From positions 310,001 to 374,000 of the forward strand of contig JPHH03000022.1 of NCBI GenBank assembly GCA_000750105.3: a stretch of 64,000 nucleotides of DNA, given 5' to 3'. This document shows positions 45,424 through 57,348 of the stretch, in pieces. The position numbers and the translations under genes are program-made. The notes beneath the pieces were generated by a model, which had not been told where the DNA came from, made no database searches, and was given only the letters and a program-made list of their open reading frames with translations. Within the stretch, counting starts at the first letter, position 1. The number at the start of each line of letters is the position of its first letter. This DNA comes from Tolypocladium sp. Sup5 PDA-1. Its lineage: Eukaryota; Ascomycota; Sordariomycetes; Hypocreales; Ophiocordycipitaceae.

Positions 45424-48167
45424 TCACGGGAATACCGACGGTCCAAAGGTCTCCCCTGGTGCGAGTTGCTTCGTGATGGCCTTATTTTCAAAGTCCAAGG
45501 TTGCAAACGCGCCATAGTTCCCCCACCAATTCGGAGGATCCGTGCTCGTGAGGTACAGGGTGAAGAAGATGAGGAGAGTCGAGACTATCAGACCACAGTC
45601 CAGGGCAGCGGATGTGATGTAGTTGTACTGCAGCCACCAGCCCGTGTAGCGACGCTTGATGTAGTAGTTGAAAATGATGCCAACAACGCCCCAGCAAAGG
45701 AAGATGTACACGGTTGCGGGAGGCAGCAGGCCCGTGCCTCCGTAGATGACCGGCGTGCAGACATAGCGCCAGATGGACTTGGGCCATCGTCGGGCAAGCA
45801 GCCAGGTGATGATGGGTGTCGCGGCGCCGACGAGCCAGAACCACTGCAGGGACGCGTACGTCGCCCCGTGGCTAAAGATTCGAGCCGGGCCGATGGCTCC
45901 CCACACGATTGAGGCCGTGTAGAAGACGCGGCCACTCGGGCAGCTGTAGTTGTTGACCTGGTCGAGGCTGCACACGTCGGGGATCTTCTTCACAGCCCAG
46001 TTCATGACGCCAATCTGCACAATGGCCGACCAAATCGAGGCGACGAGTTGCGAAGCGAACATGACGCGAGGAGGCACCTTCATGTAGTGACCGAGCTTGA
46101 GGTCCTGGGAAAAGTAAAGAGCTTGGGACATGGAGATGTAGCCGTAGTTCTTGAACATCATCATGGCCAGAGGTCGCCCAGGGACCATGTAACCGACGAT
46201 AAACTCGGTCAGGACATTGAGGCCGAGCTGGATGTTGGTGATGGCCTGGATGAGGCCAATGGGGATGAGCCAGATGATCGGGAGCAGGAGACAGACGACG
46301 TAAGCCCAGGCAGGGAAGCCTGTCGGCCAGCCCACAACGACACCAAACGAGATGGCAACCATGACGATAAATAGAGCTTCACCACGGTTAGCAGACGAGC
46401 AACAGACGCGACCTTTACAAGGGAAGAAGTGCACACGTACCGGCGTACCACCAGTCCTCGGCGTCTCGGTACTTCTTCATCAGGCGCATGTGAACGTCGT
46501 CCTCCTGATGGCGGGCCATCTTGAATTGCCTCCAAATCTCCTTGCCGTGGTAGAGGCCGACGTGAATGATGACGGCCGACATTGCGGCAAAGGACAGGCC
46601 GTATGCCATGGCAAATTGAGTCGAGAGGAAGAGGGGCGAGTACTCCTTGTATGCCGTCTCGTTGAACTGGAAGTTGGCGTCCAGGATTCGACTGACATTG
46701 TAGATGTTGCCCTTGTTGTCGTAGGACTCGGAAGACTGAACAGGAACGTAGTCGGAGTACCAGATTCCACTGAAGTGGACGCCCATGGAGATGAAGACGA
46801 AAAAGACGAGGATGCCGCCGAGGACATTGGCGATGGCGTGGAAGGGAGGGATGAGAGGCGACCCGACGAATCCACTGACGATTGTCCAGTCGAAGGTGAT
46901 GGGCATCAGACCATACCCGTGCTGTCCACCAAAAAGTTTGTTGACGACGACGTTATTGGGCGCGATCCAGCAGACCCAGGCGAAGATGGACAAGCCCTTA
47001 AAGATCCACCCCGGGAACCAGAAGTAGATGAAAGCGCCGCAGGCGATGATGAGGAACAGCTTATAGCGGCCGATGGACCAGCCGTTGGTCTTGGAGGGGT
47101 CCGACGTCGAGTGGTCGTGCAGGGTATAAAACAAAGCGCAGTTGACCAGATCAGCGGGCCAGATCATAGCCGCGGGCCAGACCAAGAAGCGACGGGCAAG
47201 CCCAGCCAGGCCGTAGCCGGTGCAGAGCGTGGTGATTCCGAAGAGGAGCTGGAAGGCCACCCCAAAGTCCTGGCCATAAAAGACCTTTTGCGCAATGAGA
47301 ACATCAGTGGCATAAAGAACACCACCGCCGTACGCAGCCTGAGATAGCGTTCACCATGTCAGCGACCACCACATAAAGCGACGATTTATGAGCTAGCATG
47401 CCCAGACTGGCGCATATGGTTAGCAGGGGGGCCAAGTGCTCACATTTGACATGGCGACAATAACGACGTGTTCCTTGTAGTTGAACTTGCCGGGTCTCAG
47501 GTTAAACTTGAGTCCACAGAGGTTCCAGACCCTGTCAGGCATAATGAGGTCCCAACCACGGCCGATGGGGTAGGCGATGAGTTGGACGACATAGATGGTG
47601 ATGGCGATGCTGGGGTTGCGCAGCGAGAAGAGCATGTTGATGCCGGAACCGAGAGTGCAGAGAACCATGCCAATGACCCAGGCGCGAATGGTGTTGGCAG
47701 GGACATCTACATCGTAATTGCGCACCACGGCACGGACCTGTGAGCTATGTTAGAGCGGATTGACGTTCAAGATGTTCAACATCGCGGCCAGCGACGGCAT
47801 CGTATCCGGATGACCATCGGCTCCGCGACACGACGGCGGGAGGGATGAACAACAGATAGATGGCTCGTTCATGCTCATAGAAGGAGATGACAGTGATCAG
47901 AAGGGAGGAGCGTACTTCTGGATACGGGCTGTTGTCCTCCATGAGCGCATGCTCAATTTCGATGCCCTTCTCGGCGTTGCCAGTCGCAATCGCGGCGTCG
48001 ACATCATTGAGCTCGTCGATGGGGAAGTTGGGGTCGAGCTTGTGGGCCTTTTCGAACTGCTGAAGATGCTGCAAATGGTCGACGCCCGAGGCATTCGCCT
48101 CGAGAGGCCCTGGGATGGGCGTGATCTCCTCGGCCTCGTGGCGCTTGCGGAACAACGAGGGAACCAT
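45424..48167 (-). CDS. OPT-family oligopeptide transporter
   Basis: Proton-coupled uptake of small peptides or peptide-like compounds at the plasma membrane. Four exons (48167-47916, 47737-47444, 47338-46441, 46376-45424) join in phase and give 798 residues, typical for the PT clade. The acidic cytosolic head ends in VRAVVRNYDVDVPANTIRAW. The LRPGKFNYKEHVVIVAMSN motif corresponds to the conserved NPGPFNxKEH region, here with Arg in place of Asn. YMVPGRPLAMMMFKNYGY and FSQDLKLGHYMKVPPR are OPT signatures. More than a dozen hydrophobic segments are visible. The last exon ends ITKQLAPGETFGPSVFP. Substrate range (tetra- or pentapeptides, glutathione) is unknown. Confidence 0.93.
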
Positions 48168-49855
48168 CGTGAGCGACCGTGCCGCACGGTGGGCGGTGGT
48201 TTGAGAGCGACGGAGGAGACTTGATCGAGATGACTGGCGCGAGTCGTCAAATCGCCGTGTCGTGCGCCTTGGCCGTCGCCGCCGCCGTTATTCGTCGACC
48301 GGACGAGCGAGGACGAAGATGGGGATGGCCTCGTTTCTTGCGCTTGTCGTCCCTGGGTATCTCGTGTCGCCTTGCCTCGGGGCGTCGTGGAGTGGAAGGG
48401 GGAGAGGGGAGGGGAGAGACGAAGGACTGGACGGCCGACTCCTGCGTCCAGTGCACGCACAAGACCGGGCTTGATAGGCTTGACAGGGAGTCAGGGACAT
48501 GGGATGGCCGCCAGTGGCAGTTGTACCGTTCCCGCACCGTCCAGCCACCACGTTGGCCTCTATGCCCACTGTTCGAGGCCCCGTCCGGGGCAAACGGCCG
48601 CTGAGGAATCCCCCACAGTCTGGAGCGGATGGACTTGTGTCCTGAGCCGAGCCAAAAGGGCCGGCGTCCCAGACACACTAACACCGCCTGGGAGCCCTGT
48701 CCGTAGACTGGCTAGTGAATCGGCATCCCTGTATCCGCGACTGTGCCCGCACTGTCTGCACACCGTTCCGCCCGGTGCGAAACGCCCGTGCTGATGGCGA
48801 TCTGGGAAAGTTTCCGGAAGGCGCTGGCGCGGGGGAAGCCCTGCCCAGGGGCTCGGCCAGGTGATGGGTGCATGTCCCAATCTGACTCTCGGCGCACTGT
48901 GCCACCATGCGCCGACCTGCCTATCCGGGTGTAGCCGTGGCTGCTGTACCCTTGCTCTCGCGAAGTGTCCAACAGTGTGAGGTTGCGCTCACCAGCTTTT
49001 AGCCCAGACGGCATGCGTGGGCCGGATGGCGCAAAGGCACGCCAATCTCTGGCTGCTAATTCGTCGTTTGGGTCCTTTTGCTGAGGTCGCCTTGCGCTGG
49101 CTGTGGAACGGCTGGACGGCTGACTCGTGAAACGGAGATCCGCATGTCGCGTACGAGGGACGGAGCCGACGACAAGCATCGACCACGAAGGGTCCTCCGC
49201 AGGTGACCACAAGTATAATAATACCAGGAATGCCCCGACCGGAGAGTCAAAATGGCCATCTATATCTGGGTGAGACGAAGTCGCAAACTCAGCCAGCCAA
49301 GCCATCCCTACGTCTTGCCGAGACTCAATTCCGGGCGTCGCGGAAGGCCTCGTGCTGTGCCTGACGAGTCAAAGGACGCAGCCATGATCCATTCTCCATC
49401 TTCAAAGGGCCAGGCTTCTCATTCAGCCAATCACAGTCGGCTGCGCCGTCCCAAGCTGGTGAGATGGCTTATCTTTGCGAGGCGGCAGTACCCGGGTCCC
49501 AACCCTCTCCTCCTCGACGTGCAAATACCAAGGTAGCCAGCCGTTTGACCCGGCGCTAGAATCGACGTCGAGGGTTCAGTCACGCCAGTTTGGCTCATGT
49601 CGTACTCTTCTGTCCATCGTCGCCCGAATTTACGAAGACGCTCCATCACAAACGGCACAGAGATGCCGAAGAGGATGTCGGCGCATCTGAGTCGCCACCC
49701 ACGAGGGCCGACTTCATGCGCCTGTGCGACCGGTGGCCTACCCTAGAGCCATTCAGCGCAACAGAGGGAGTTGAGAAACGTCTTGCGGTAGTGTATACCT
49801 CACTTATTAATTGATTATTGTACCTTGCAAGCGGTATTCACGGCACTCCATCTAC
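48168..49855. other. 1.7 kb intergenic region
   Basis: Upstream of the OPT gene and downstream of the catalase gene. ORFs up to 197 codons on both strands are overlapping and Arg/Ser/Pro-rich, with no domains. No gene supported. Confidence 0.45.
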
Positions 49856-51625
49856 CTACAGTCTAAAATTATCGGTGGTGACCTTGTGCGTCCCAGCTGA
49901 AGGCCCTCCATTGTTACTTGAGTCAAGTTTCCCCAGTGTCGGAAGGACGCCGTTCGCAAACTGCGTGCTCCTGCCATCGGCCATGCCATTGTGTGTCCCA
50001 TTGAAGCTCATTTTTGCAATCCCTCGGTATCCCTTCACACCAGTCTCCTGCTCCAATCTGGACGCAATTTCTGGGTCAACTTCGTAGAAGATGCCAATCT
50101 GTCTCCGGATGAATTCTTCCACCTTACACGGCGCCATCTTGGCCGCAGTGTTGGAAATGAACCTCTGTCGTGCCGGCTCATCCCACACCCTTCGCCACAG
50201 AGCTCTCGGTCCGTTGAAATCCTCGGGGCGGATTTCGGACAGGAAGGTAATGGCTTTGCCCACGAAATGTCCATGTGTTTTGTCAAGGTCGACTCGACGA
50301 GGGGCGAAGGGGATCGCGTCCAAGCTGCTGAGGTAGTTCGATCGGCTGCCTTGGTTCCAAAAGGCCATCGCACCATCTCTCTGGAAATTGGCGGATCGGG
50401 CCTTGGGGGCATTGACGGGAAGCTGCTGGTAGTTGACACCGATGCGATGTCGATGCGTGTCTGGATAGGCAAAGAGGCGGCTCTGTAGCACCGGGTCGGC
50501 AGACGGCTCGACTCCTGGCGGCATGTGTGACGGGCTGAAGGCTGCTTGCTCGATCTCGGCGAAGTAATTGACAGCGTTCTCATTCAAGGTAAACTCGCCA
50601 ACTTTGAAGAGAGGAAATTGTTGTTGTGGCCATACATGCGTCAAGTCGAAAATGTTGATTCGCTGCTCCTCCCAAAGGCGCTCGGCCTGTCGAGGGCTCA
50701 TGGTTTGTAGCTCGACGGTCCACTTGGGGCACTCCCCTCGTGCAATGGCTTCGTAAAGATCCCGTTGTGCGTAGTCCGGGGAATAAGAGCTGCATTCGTT
50801 TTCCGTCAGAAAGGCAGTGCCTTGTTGGCTCTTGAAGTGTACTTGGCAGTAAGTCAGGTCCCCCTTGTCATTGATGAGCTTGAGCGTGTGTCCAGAATAG
50901 CCATGCATCTTCCGGTATCCATCTGGAATACCACGATCGCCCAGCAATATCATCAACTGATGCACCGACTCTGGGTTGTTGCAGAGGTAATCCCAAAACA
51001 TAGTAGAGTCATCTCCAGAAGCCAGATGGGTCGCAGGGTGGCGCTTCTGGGTATGGATGAAATGCGGGAACTTGGCCGGGTCTCGTAGGAAGAACACGGG
51101 CGTGTTGTTGCCGACCAAGTCCCAATTGCCCTCGTCAGTCCGGAACTTGACGGCGAATCCTCTTGGATCACGAGCACAGTCGTGAGAGCCGGCCTCCCCT
51201 CCGACGGTACTGAACCTGACCGTGACAGGGCATTTTTTCTTCTTCGTGCTGAAAATATCCGCAATCGTCAAGTCCGGGATTGGGTTTGTGCATTCGAAGA
51301 AGCCGTGAGCTCCCGACCCCTTTGCGTGCACAACGCGCTCCGGAACTCGCTCGCGATTGAAGTGCGACAATAGATCGAGGAGGTGAAAGTCTTGTAACAA
51401 GAGAGGGCCGTTTTCGCCGGCTCTCTGCGACTCGTACGGGTGAGGTACAGGAACACCGTTGCTGAGTACATAGTTCAGAACGCCATGTTAGATTCCAACT
51501 TCGATTTGATGGTGAACGTACCTGGTGGTGTAAGTGGCCTCTTCAGACGGGCCTGGGCTGTCCCGTTGGTGCGAAGCCAGGTAAGATGAGACATGGCTCT
51601 TGAACAACGAGTCGTCTGATGACAT
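49856..51625 (-). CDS. small-subunit haem catalase
   Basis: Converts hydrogen peroxide to water and oxygen. Two exons (51625-51522, 51461-49856) join in phase 2 across a 60-base intron and give 569 residues. Start MSSDDSLFKSHVSSYL, then TSNGVPVPHPYESQR at the junction. The catalytic His is at about residue 80 (ERVVHAKGSGAHGFFE). The distal Asn is at about 153 (DLVGNNTPVFFLRD). The proximal haem Tyr is in RLFAYPDTHRHRIG. All active-site residues are present. The absence of the long C-terminal flavodoxin-like domain places it with the small-subunit clade. There is no signal peptide, so it is probably cytosolic or peroxisomal; the C-terminal FRL is not a good PTS1. Confidence 0.95.
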
Positions 51626-52458
51626 TCTGGCTGCGTACACGCGGTATGAGATTCCAGAGAGCTTACAGTCCCTTCCAAATACACTTGTTTAAGTCCAAAT
51701 AAGTGTAATTGACGGTGTGATGTGATGTAGTGTGGAACAATTGTTAGCGGTTATGCCTCATCCAGTAGTCCATAACATCATCAACATTACCCAATTCGGC
51801 AATATTGTGTGGCTCTGCCCCCCCACACACGTCCTGCAAGGGGACCCTGCAATGGAACCGCCGGGGCCATGCTGCCACATGTAGCTATACTCGTAAATGA
51901 ACAATATTTATCAGGTATTTGCCATGTACCCGAACCAGATCTCGGCTGCTCTTGGGGTCGGCGTCGACATCCCTGTCTGTTCAAGCAACTTGCAGCTGGG
52001 GGCCCAGGGACCCTACCCAATCTCTTCTAGGTTCCAGCTTTGTCCCATATCAAGGTCATAATGTACTGCAAGGTATCCTGGCCGGTAAGAGGTCGTATTC
52101 TGAGAGGCACTTTGTAATATATTACGCTTTTCCTTTGTAGAATCTCTTTTCTTGTCTATCTGTAACGGGCGATCTAGGTTATGGTATCAGAAATAGCGAT
52201 CTTAAGGGTTCGACCTGAACTAATAAAACGTCGACTAGAAAAACATGGCGACCTCAAGTATCCACGGTAGCTAGATGCCAATGATAACCATAAAAACTTG
52301 AGCTGCTCTGGGCGTCGACGACGAAAAGCACAGTCCTCCATAACTCTTCACGTTGACAAACATGCCTGTCTTTGTTGTTTCCCAATACAAAGAGAATAAA
52401 GCCTCCCCCAAAAGTATGTATTTTCCCTCGCTTCAATAACCCTGATCCCCAGGAGGCC
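51626..52458. other. intergenic region with repeat copy A
   Basis: Upstream of catalase and downstream of the orphan gene. It contains repeat copy A (52036-52119). No gene seen. Confidence 0.45.
52036..52119 (+). repeat. dispersed 84-bp repeat, copy A
   Basis: Direct-orientation relative of 59664-59747. It shares AGCTTT at the left, a perfect TCGTATTCTGAGAGG block and AATA at the right, with equal length. In the 64-base core (from 52056) I count 13 differences, 12 of them transitions. It may be a remnant of a longer element. No gene lies in it. Confidence 0.65.
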
Positions 52459-53208
52459 TCAATCATGAAATGAAATTGTAGACGAGCCCGTCGAAGAATC
52501 GTCCCTGATTGGCTTCGACCGCCACCAAAACATCTTTCGCAGCCAGCTAAACCGCATCTTTCGCTTCACATGAATGATTTTTCCTGAGTGATGACGTGGT
52601 TCATCTCTTTTCTTGGCAACCTCGTGGCAGTCACATGCACAACAACCACAGCATTGTTTCTTCCCGCGCGGGCGCCGGCCCATCTGGGCTGGCACGCGGG
52701 GGGTGTAGTGGTTTATTCCGCATTCAGCCTCGACGGAGACTTCGAAAGCGACTGTCATGATGTCGGCCCTCGTCACGGGAGGCGGGTAGAGTTTGATGCC
52801 CTTGGTGCCAGCCGTGTAGCACAGTCGCTGCAGGATGATGCAAAGCATCTCCTCGTCGCTGTCGCACTTTGGCCACGGTTGGTGCCTGCTGTCGAGGCTG
52901 CTGACGACGGTGTTGAGGGCATCGAGTGATTCGCCGAGTACCCTTGATATGATCTCTGATGAGCTGGAACTGACCCTGGTGACAGGCATCTTCGTTTGGA
53001 AGTGAAACCGACTGACGCGCCATAGGAGCGAATCCCAAGAAGGGTCTGTGACGGGCGGCGGACGGGTTGTGCCAATTGAGGACTCGAGGTCCCTGACACG
53101 ACTGTTCAGGCACTCGAGCGATGTTGTAACTGGGAGCTCGCCGGCAAGGCCCCTGCGCCTAAACCCCTCGACATTGGAGATAATTGCAGCGCAGTGTAGC
53201 TTCTCCAT
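52459..53208 (-). CDS. orphan protein with a Cys cluster, hypothetical
   Basis: Single-exon frame, 249 residues from the ATG at 53208 (MEKLHCAAIISNVEGF); the open frame continues upstream without a further ATG. The middle has ESLDALNTVVSSLD and a DSDEEMLCIILQRLCY helix. Near residue 195 is a dense Cys/His cluster, KKQCCGCCACDCHEVAKK, followed by a very basic stretch (HVKRKMRFSWLRKMFWWRSKP) and a Ser-rich end. I recognise no domain. The Cys cluster could bind metal or be a palmitoylation site beside a basic patch; both are inference. Coding character is moderate. Confidence 0.55.
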   Translation of the reverse strand: MEKLHCAAIISNVEGFRRRGLAGELPVTTSLECLNSRVRDLESSIGTTRPPPVTDPSWDSLLWRVSRFHFQTKMPVTRVSSSSSEIISRVLGESLDALNTVVSSLDSRHQPWPKCDSDEEMLCIILQRLCYTAGTKGIKLYPPPVTRADIMTVAFEVSVEAECGINHYTPRVPAQMGRRPRGKKQCCGCCACDCHEVAKKRDEPRHHSGKIIHVKRKMRFSWLRKMFWWRSKPIRDDSSTGSSTISFHD

Positions 53209-54127
53209 GGTGGCTTCGATATTAGAGATAGAAGAATTGGTGATGCTGATGAGTGAAGAACGATATGTTCCCGAGCTTGGAGAAATAAATACCAGTCCTC
53301 CTAGAGTACTGTACAGTACAAGCAACCGGCAGCAAAGTAATCTCTGCAACTTTGACGCAGACTAATGCGCAATCAGCCTCATTTCCTCATTTGCCTCAAA
53401 GGGGAGCCTATCATTTGCAACGGGAATGCGTGTCGGAGCCTCTTGCATGCAGCCGAGCCGCTCCCGTCTGATCTGGCTAATCATGGGCGGCGGACGGCCA
53501 GGCAGCAGAGCACTTGATGTTTGGCATAACCCAGAAACCCTCCAAGTTCACGAGAAATGAATGGATGCGCTTGAAATCACTAACAAAATCGCGACCAACC
53601 GTGAATGGAGAGTGAATGCCGTCAAACCTTTGGGCCGTAGGCCTCCTCGCCGTCCCAGTTCAACCCTCGTTTCCGAGGCCAGCGCATCCACACAGCCTCG
53701 AAAACGACCATCAATATGTCACCCAGATGGCCACAGATCACTAGCAGAGGGACACGCGGCGGCGCCACCTCTGCATCGGCGCATAAAATGGTCGGTTTGG
53801 CCCTCGTTCTTAACCCTAAGATCGGTATACTTCGTAGCTCGAAGTACGGAAAGGAATAGCTAGGAGCGGCAGGAATAGCAAGGAACTGCAAGGAACAAGG
53901 AAATATGGAGCAATACAAGGTTGGAGCCTTCGCACACTAGAAGGGATGTCTCATGTCTCTTGGGCCGTCGAAAGCAGCAAGGTCTCCCGTGTGCGGATAT
54001 GTTGGTGGAGCAAGTGGTTTACCTATGAACATGCATCTGGGTTGGTGCCGTTACATTTCCCGTGATTATGACCTCAATTAAACTACCATTTGAGACTCTC
54101 TAGCTGTGTGTGCAAGGAGAGTTACAC
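53209..54127. other. intergenic region
   Basis: About 0.9 kb. It has a purine-rich patch with repeated AGGAA and GGAATAGC units at 53848-53905 and one AACCCTAA near 53812. No gene supported. Confidence 0.4.
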
Positions 54128-56533
54128 CTAGGTCGTGCGCAGCTTTCTCGCACGACCGAGAAACTCCTCAATGACATTCTCAGTTACCTGTGCAATGTCA
54201 TTCTGGTACCCATCCCAGGCTAAAGAGTTGTTCCAGTTGATGCTGCCAACACTGAACACAGAGCCACCTCCGTTAGTCTCATAGTACACCAAGTCACTTC
54301 TGACCATGGGGGAGGTGGAACCCAGGGTGCCGATCATGGGGAATTGCAGCTCCTCGTTGAAAAGCATGAAATGATCATCGTGGCGCTCACTTGTCGCAAC
54401 TACGATTGCATTCCTTGGGCTGCCGATGCCAATGTCGTGACGATCCAGCTCGTCGCCACTGGCACCCCCAGCCAAGCCTTGAGAACCCAAACGTTGCCTC
54501 GATTCTTCATTCAACCCTTTCCAGAGCCAGGAGAGAGAAGGATTATTCAGGGCCTCCTCTGTAGGGAAGAAGGGCCTTCCTGGCCCTTTGCCAGACGCAG
54601 AGCTGCCTATTCCCCAAAGGAGGTTCGGGGAGCGGCCAAGGGACCGCCAGAGACCACCGAGTTGTCCGTTCAATGAGTGATATCGTTCGCCGGCAGGCAG
54701 CTCGTGCGTGCGGGCGCCGACATCTGCGCGACGAACTTCCATGCGGTGAGGTCTCTTGGGATCGGTCACCGAACGCCACTGTTTTCACATCAGTCTCAAT
54801 CCTTCACACAAGGTATACGCAGGAAGATAAAGACATACGTAGAAACCATTTCCGCCAGCGTAGAACAACGAGCCTCCATTTCGAGCAAAGCCCTCGTAAG
54901 CGTCTAGAGACTCCATGGACGGATATTCGGGATGGGAGCCTGCAATGACGAGGTCGTATGACGCAAGGGCGGCCGGGCCGCGAAGGTGTAAATCGTGATC
55001 CGTAAGGACGTCGTATCCATCGCCAAGCATCTTCTCCAGGAATCCGACCATGAGAAGATCAGCAGAGAACTCTCGCGGCCGCTGAAAGCCCCAGTGGATG
55101 TAATCAGGGCGCATGTTGAGAACAGGCCTCTTGGAAGTGCTGTAAACGACACCAGAACCATCACTGTGCAAGTCGTATATAGCAAGACCCAAATCTGTAC
55201 GACGCAGCATCTTGTAGTAATTGTCCGAAGTCACGAGTTGGACTCCTTCTGGGAACGAGATGTGCGTCGACTTGGTCTCGTCGTACATGTGCTCGTTGGC
55301 GTAGGCAAGGTACGTGAATGTTGAGAAGACAAATGCAACCTTGGCCTGTGGTCGCAACATCTTTGGGCGGACAAAGAAGACAATGGCGTCTTTCAGGTCT
55401 GATTCAGTGTCGGAGGCTTCAACGGCGTAGGCGCCGGAGCGCAGATCGGCCGGGACAGTGAACTTGAAGTCCGTCTCCCAAGCTGCGTCGTCGAGATCGT
55501 CGTCATGAAAATGGATTGCCCCGAAACCGTACTTGGCATCTTTCCAAGGCACGCCGATGAGCTTGTGATCATAATCGTGGCCGCGGACTGCTCGAGTTGG
55601 AGCGTTGACGAGGATGCCATGCAAGCCCGAGCCAGAAACATCGAAGATCTCGTCTGTGTCAATGCCAACGGCAAAGTCGTATGTGGCGATGACCCAAGAC
55701 TTGTTTCCCAAGGCCCGGAAAGACGGAGAATCCAGCCTTCCATTAAAGAAGTGGACTGGAAGTTGCGACGCGGTGGTTGGACTGGCGGCAAACGTAGCTG
55801 CGAACAGCAAGGGGATTCCAGATTCCAGCTCAGCAGGGACATCCAATACAATCTGCAGTTTCGTGGGCGGTGGAGCAATCTCATTATCAGAGGGCAAATG
55901 GGTGATGACAACTTCCACGTCCCCGCCACGGATGATCAAGCGGGTGTGGAACCACCGCTGAGAGCGCGCATCGAAGGGAGTCTTGACAGACTTCACACCA
56001 TCTGCCGTGCCGACCCAGAGGGAGAGATCATTGTCGGTATCGATTAGAACGCAGAGTCCACGCGATGCAGTCACATCAAGGGTTGAGAAGATGGCTTGGG
56101 CAAACGGCGCATTCAACATCCAGGGCTGAGCATAAAAGGTGACCTCGAGTCCTTCAGAGTTGCCCAACAGCGGTTCCCTAGCCCAAGAATCCACCCGAGC
56201 GTAGGAACCAGGATGAGATGCCTGGAACCGGCCCTTCAGACTCCCCTTTGGCCCATGCTCCACGACTTCCTTTGCTGGAGTGGGAGCATGGGGCATGTCG
56301 AGCCCCTGGAGGAGTCGTACAAGACGATACTCTAGATTTGGGCGAGTGGATGAAATCTGTATTTGGAAGTGTTAATTGACATGCTGGTGACATGACGATG
56401 AGATACCCCCGAATTTGCTTACCTTGACTTCCGCCACGTCTCCGGGAGACACGACCCATGGGTCAACGTACCCTGTAATCTCATCTTCTTGAATGCGGAA
56501 AGGGGGCCGCGCAGAGTAGCTTTTGGCGGCCAT
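54128..56533 (-). CDS. N,N-dimethylformamidase large-subunit-like hydrolase
   Basis: Three exons (56533-56423, 56356-54839, 54778-54128) join in phase 0 and give 759 residues, close to the about 760 of bacterial dimethylformamidase large subunits. It starts MAAKSYSARPPFRIQEDE, then ITGYVDPWVVSPGDVAEVK, a typical first Ig-like strand. An N-terminal beta-rich sandwich part and a lectin-like region (HFFNGRLDSPSF) precede the C-terminal domain with AFVFSTFTYLAYANEH, RPDYIHWGFQRPREFSADLLM, LTDHDLHLRGP and AGSHPEYPSMESLDAYEGFARNGG. These match the DMFase large-chain C-terminal family (PF20254). The bacterial enzyme hydrolyses DMF to dimethylamine and formate using mononuclear iron; the fungal substrate is unknown. 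No separate small subunit is visible in the window. Confidence 0.85.
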
Positions 56534-57348
56534 TGTTGTCTTGTCGTGTTGATAAACGGAGCGAAAGTGTGTGTAAAGTCAAAGAGGTGCTTCAGTTGTC
56601 TGTCTATACACTCAATTCTACCAAAACTGAGGCCACGGCAGCGCTCAATTGAAAACAGTCATGTTTATAGTAGTAGTTGGATGACATTTTGACGTGTCGC
56701 CGCACAGCGCTCGCATATGTCATCTGGTCTGTTTCTTCGGAGACATTTAAATTTCCTATTCGGGAAATTATATTTCCCAACCACCATGCATGGGCTATTT
56801 GACTACGCCGACCATGGTGCTGCAGGGGGCTCTGTGTGCCAAGATTTCGCGGTACGGTGGCTATCTCCGGGGAGCCAACCTCACCAGTCATTTCTCTCCA
56901 ATACCGTATTACATCCCAAACAGGTATATTGGCCCAATACATGTACCCATTGGCATGCCGAGACGCGGGGAAGGAGGACACGGCCCTCTTCCCCGCATCT
57001 TATCAGGGTCACATAATCCCCAGTATCCGCTAGACCGTGGATACTGGACGTCAGACTGACAAACGGGTAAAGTCAACGATGAGTGGCTGGCATGCAATCA
57101 AGTTTACCACCCCGAGGCCTCACACACCTCATCAACGCCCGATTGTGGCGCGCTGCCCTTGACACGGACGATCGGAAGTCCAGGCGAAGCCAACTTCAAG
57201 CCAAGCTGGACAAGATCAAGCTGAAAAAGATAGACAATATACGGTGTGATTATAAAGAGAAAGAGCCCGAGCCGTACGGTGAACTAGCCTCCACATCTGC
57301 ACATGCTGGTTGTCCTCGTCATTCCAGCATCCTTTGACACGATTGAGA
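56534..57348. promoter_or_regulatory. divergent promoter region, DMFase-like / MFS
   Basis: 815 bases between two divergent starts, the likely co-regulatory region. At 56752-56768 a dyad AATTTCC...GGAAATT spans CCTATTCGGGAA (56755-56766), a 12-mer that occurs again at 62452-62463, before the acetyl-CoA synthetase. Binding protein unknown. Confidence 0.5.

Noticed and set aside
46352..47347. 331-codon plus-strand ORF
   Set aside because: Antisense to the OPT transporter; acidic mirror of hydrophobic codons.
50765..51088. 107-codon plus-strand ORF
   Set aside because: Antisense to the catalase gene.
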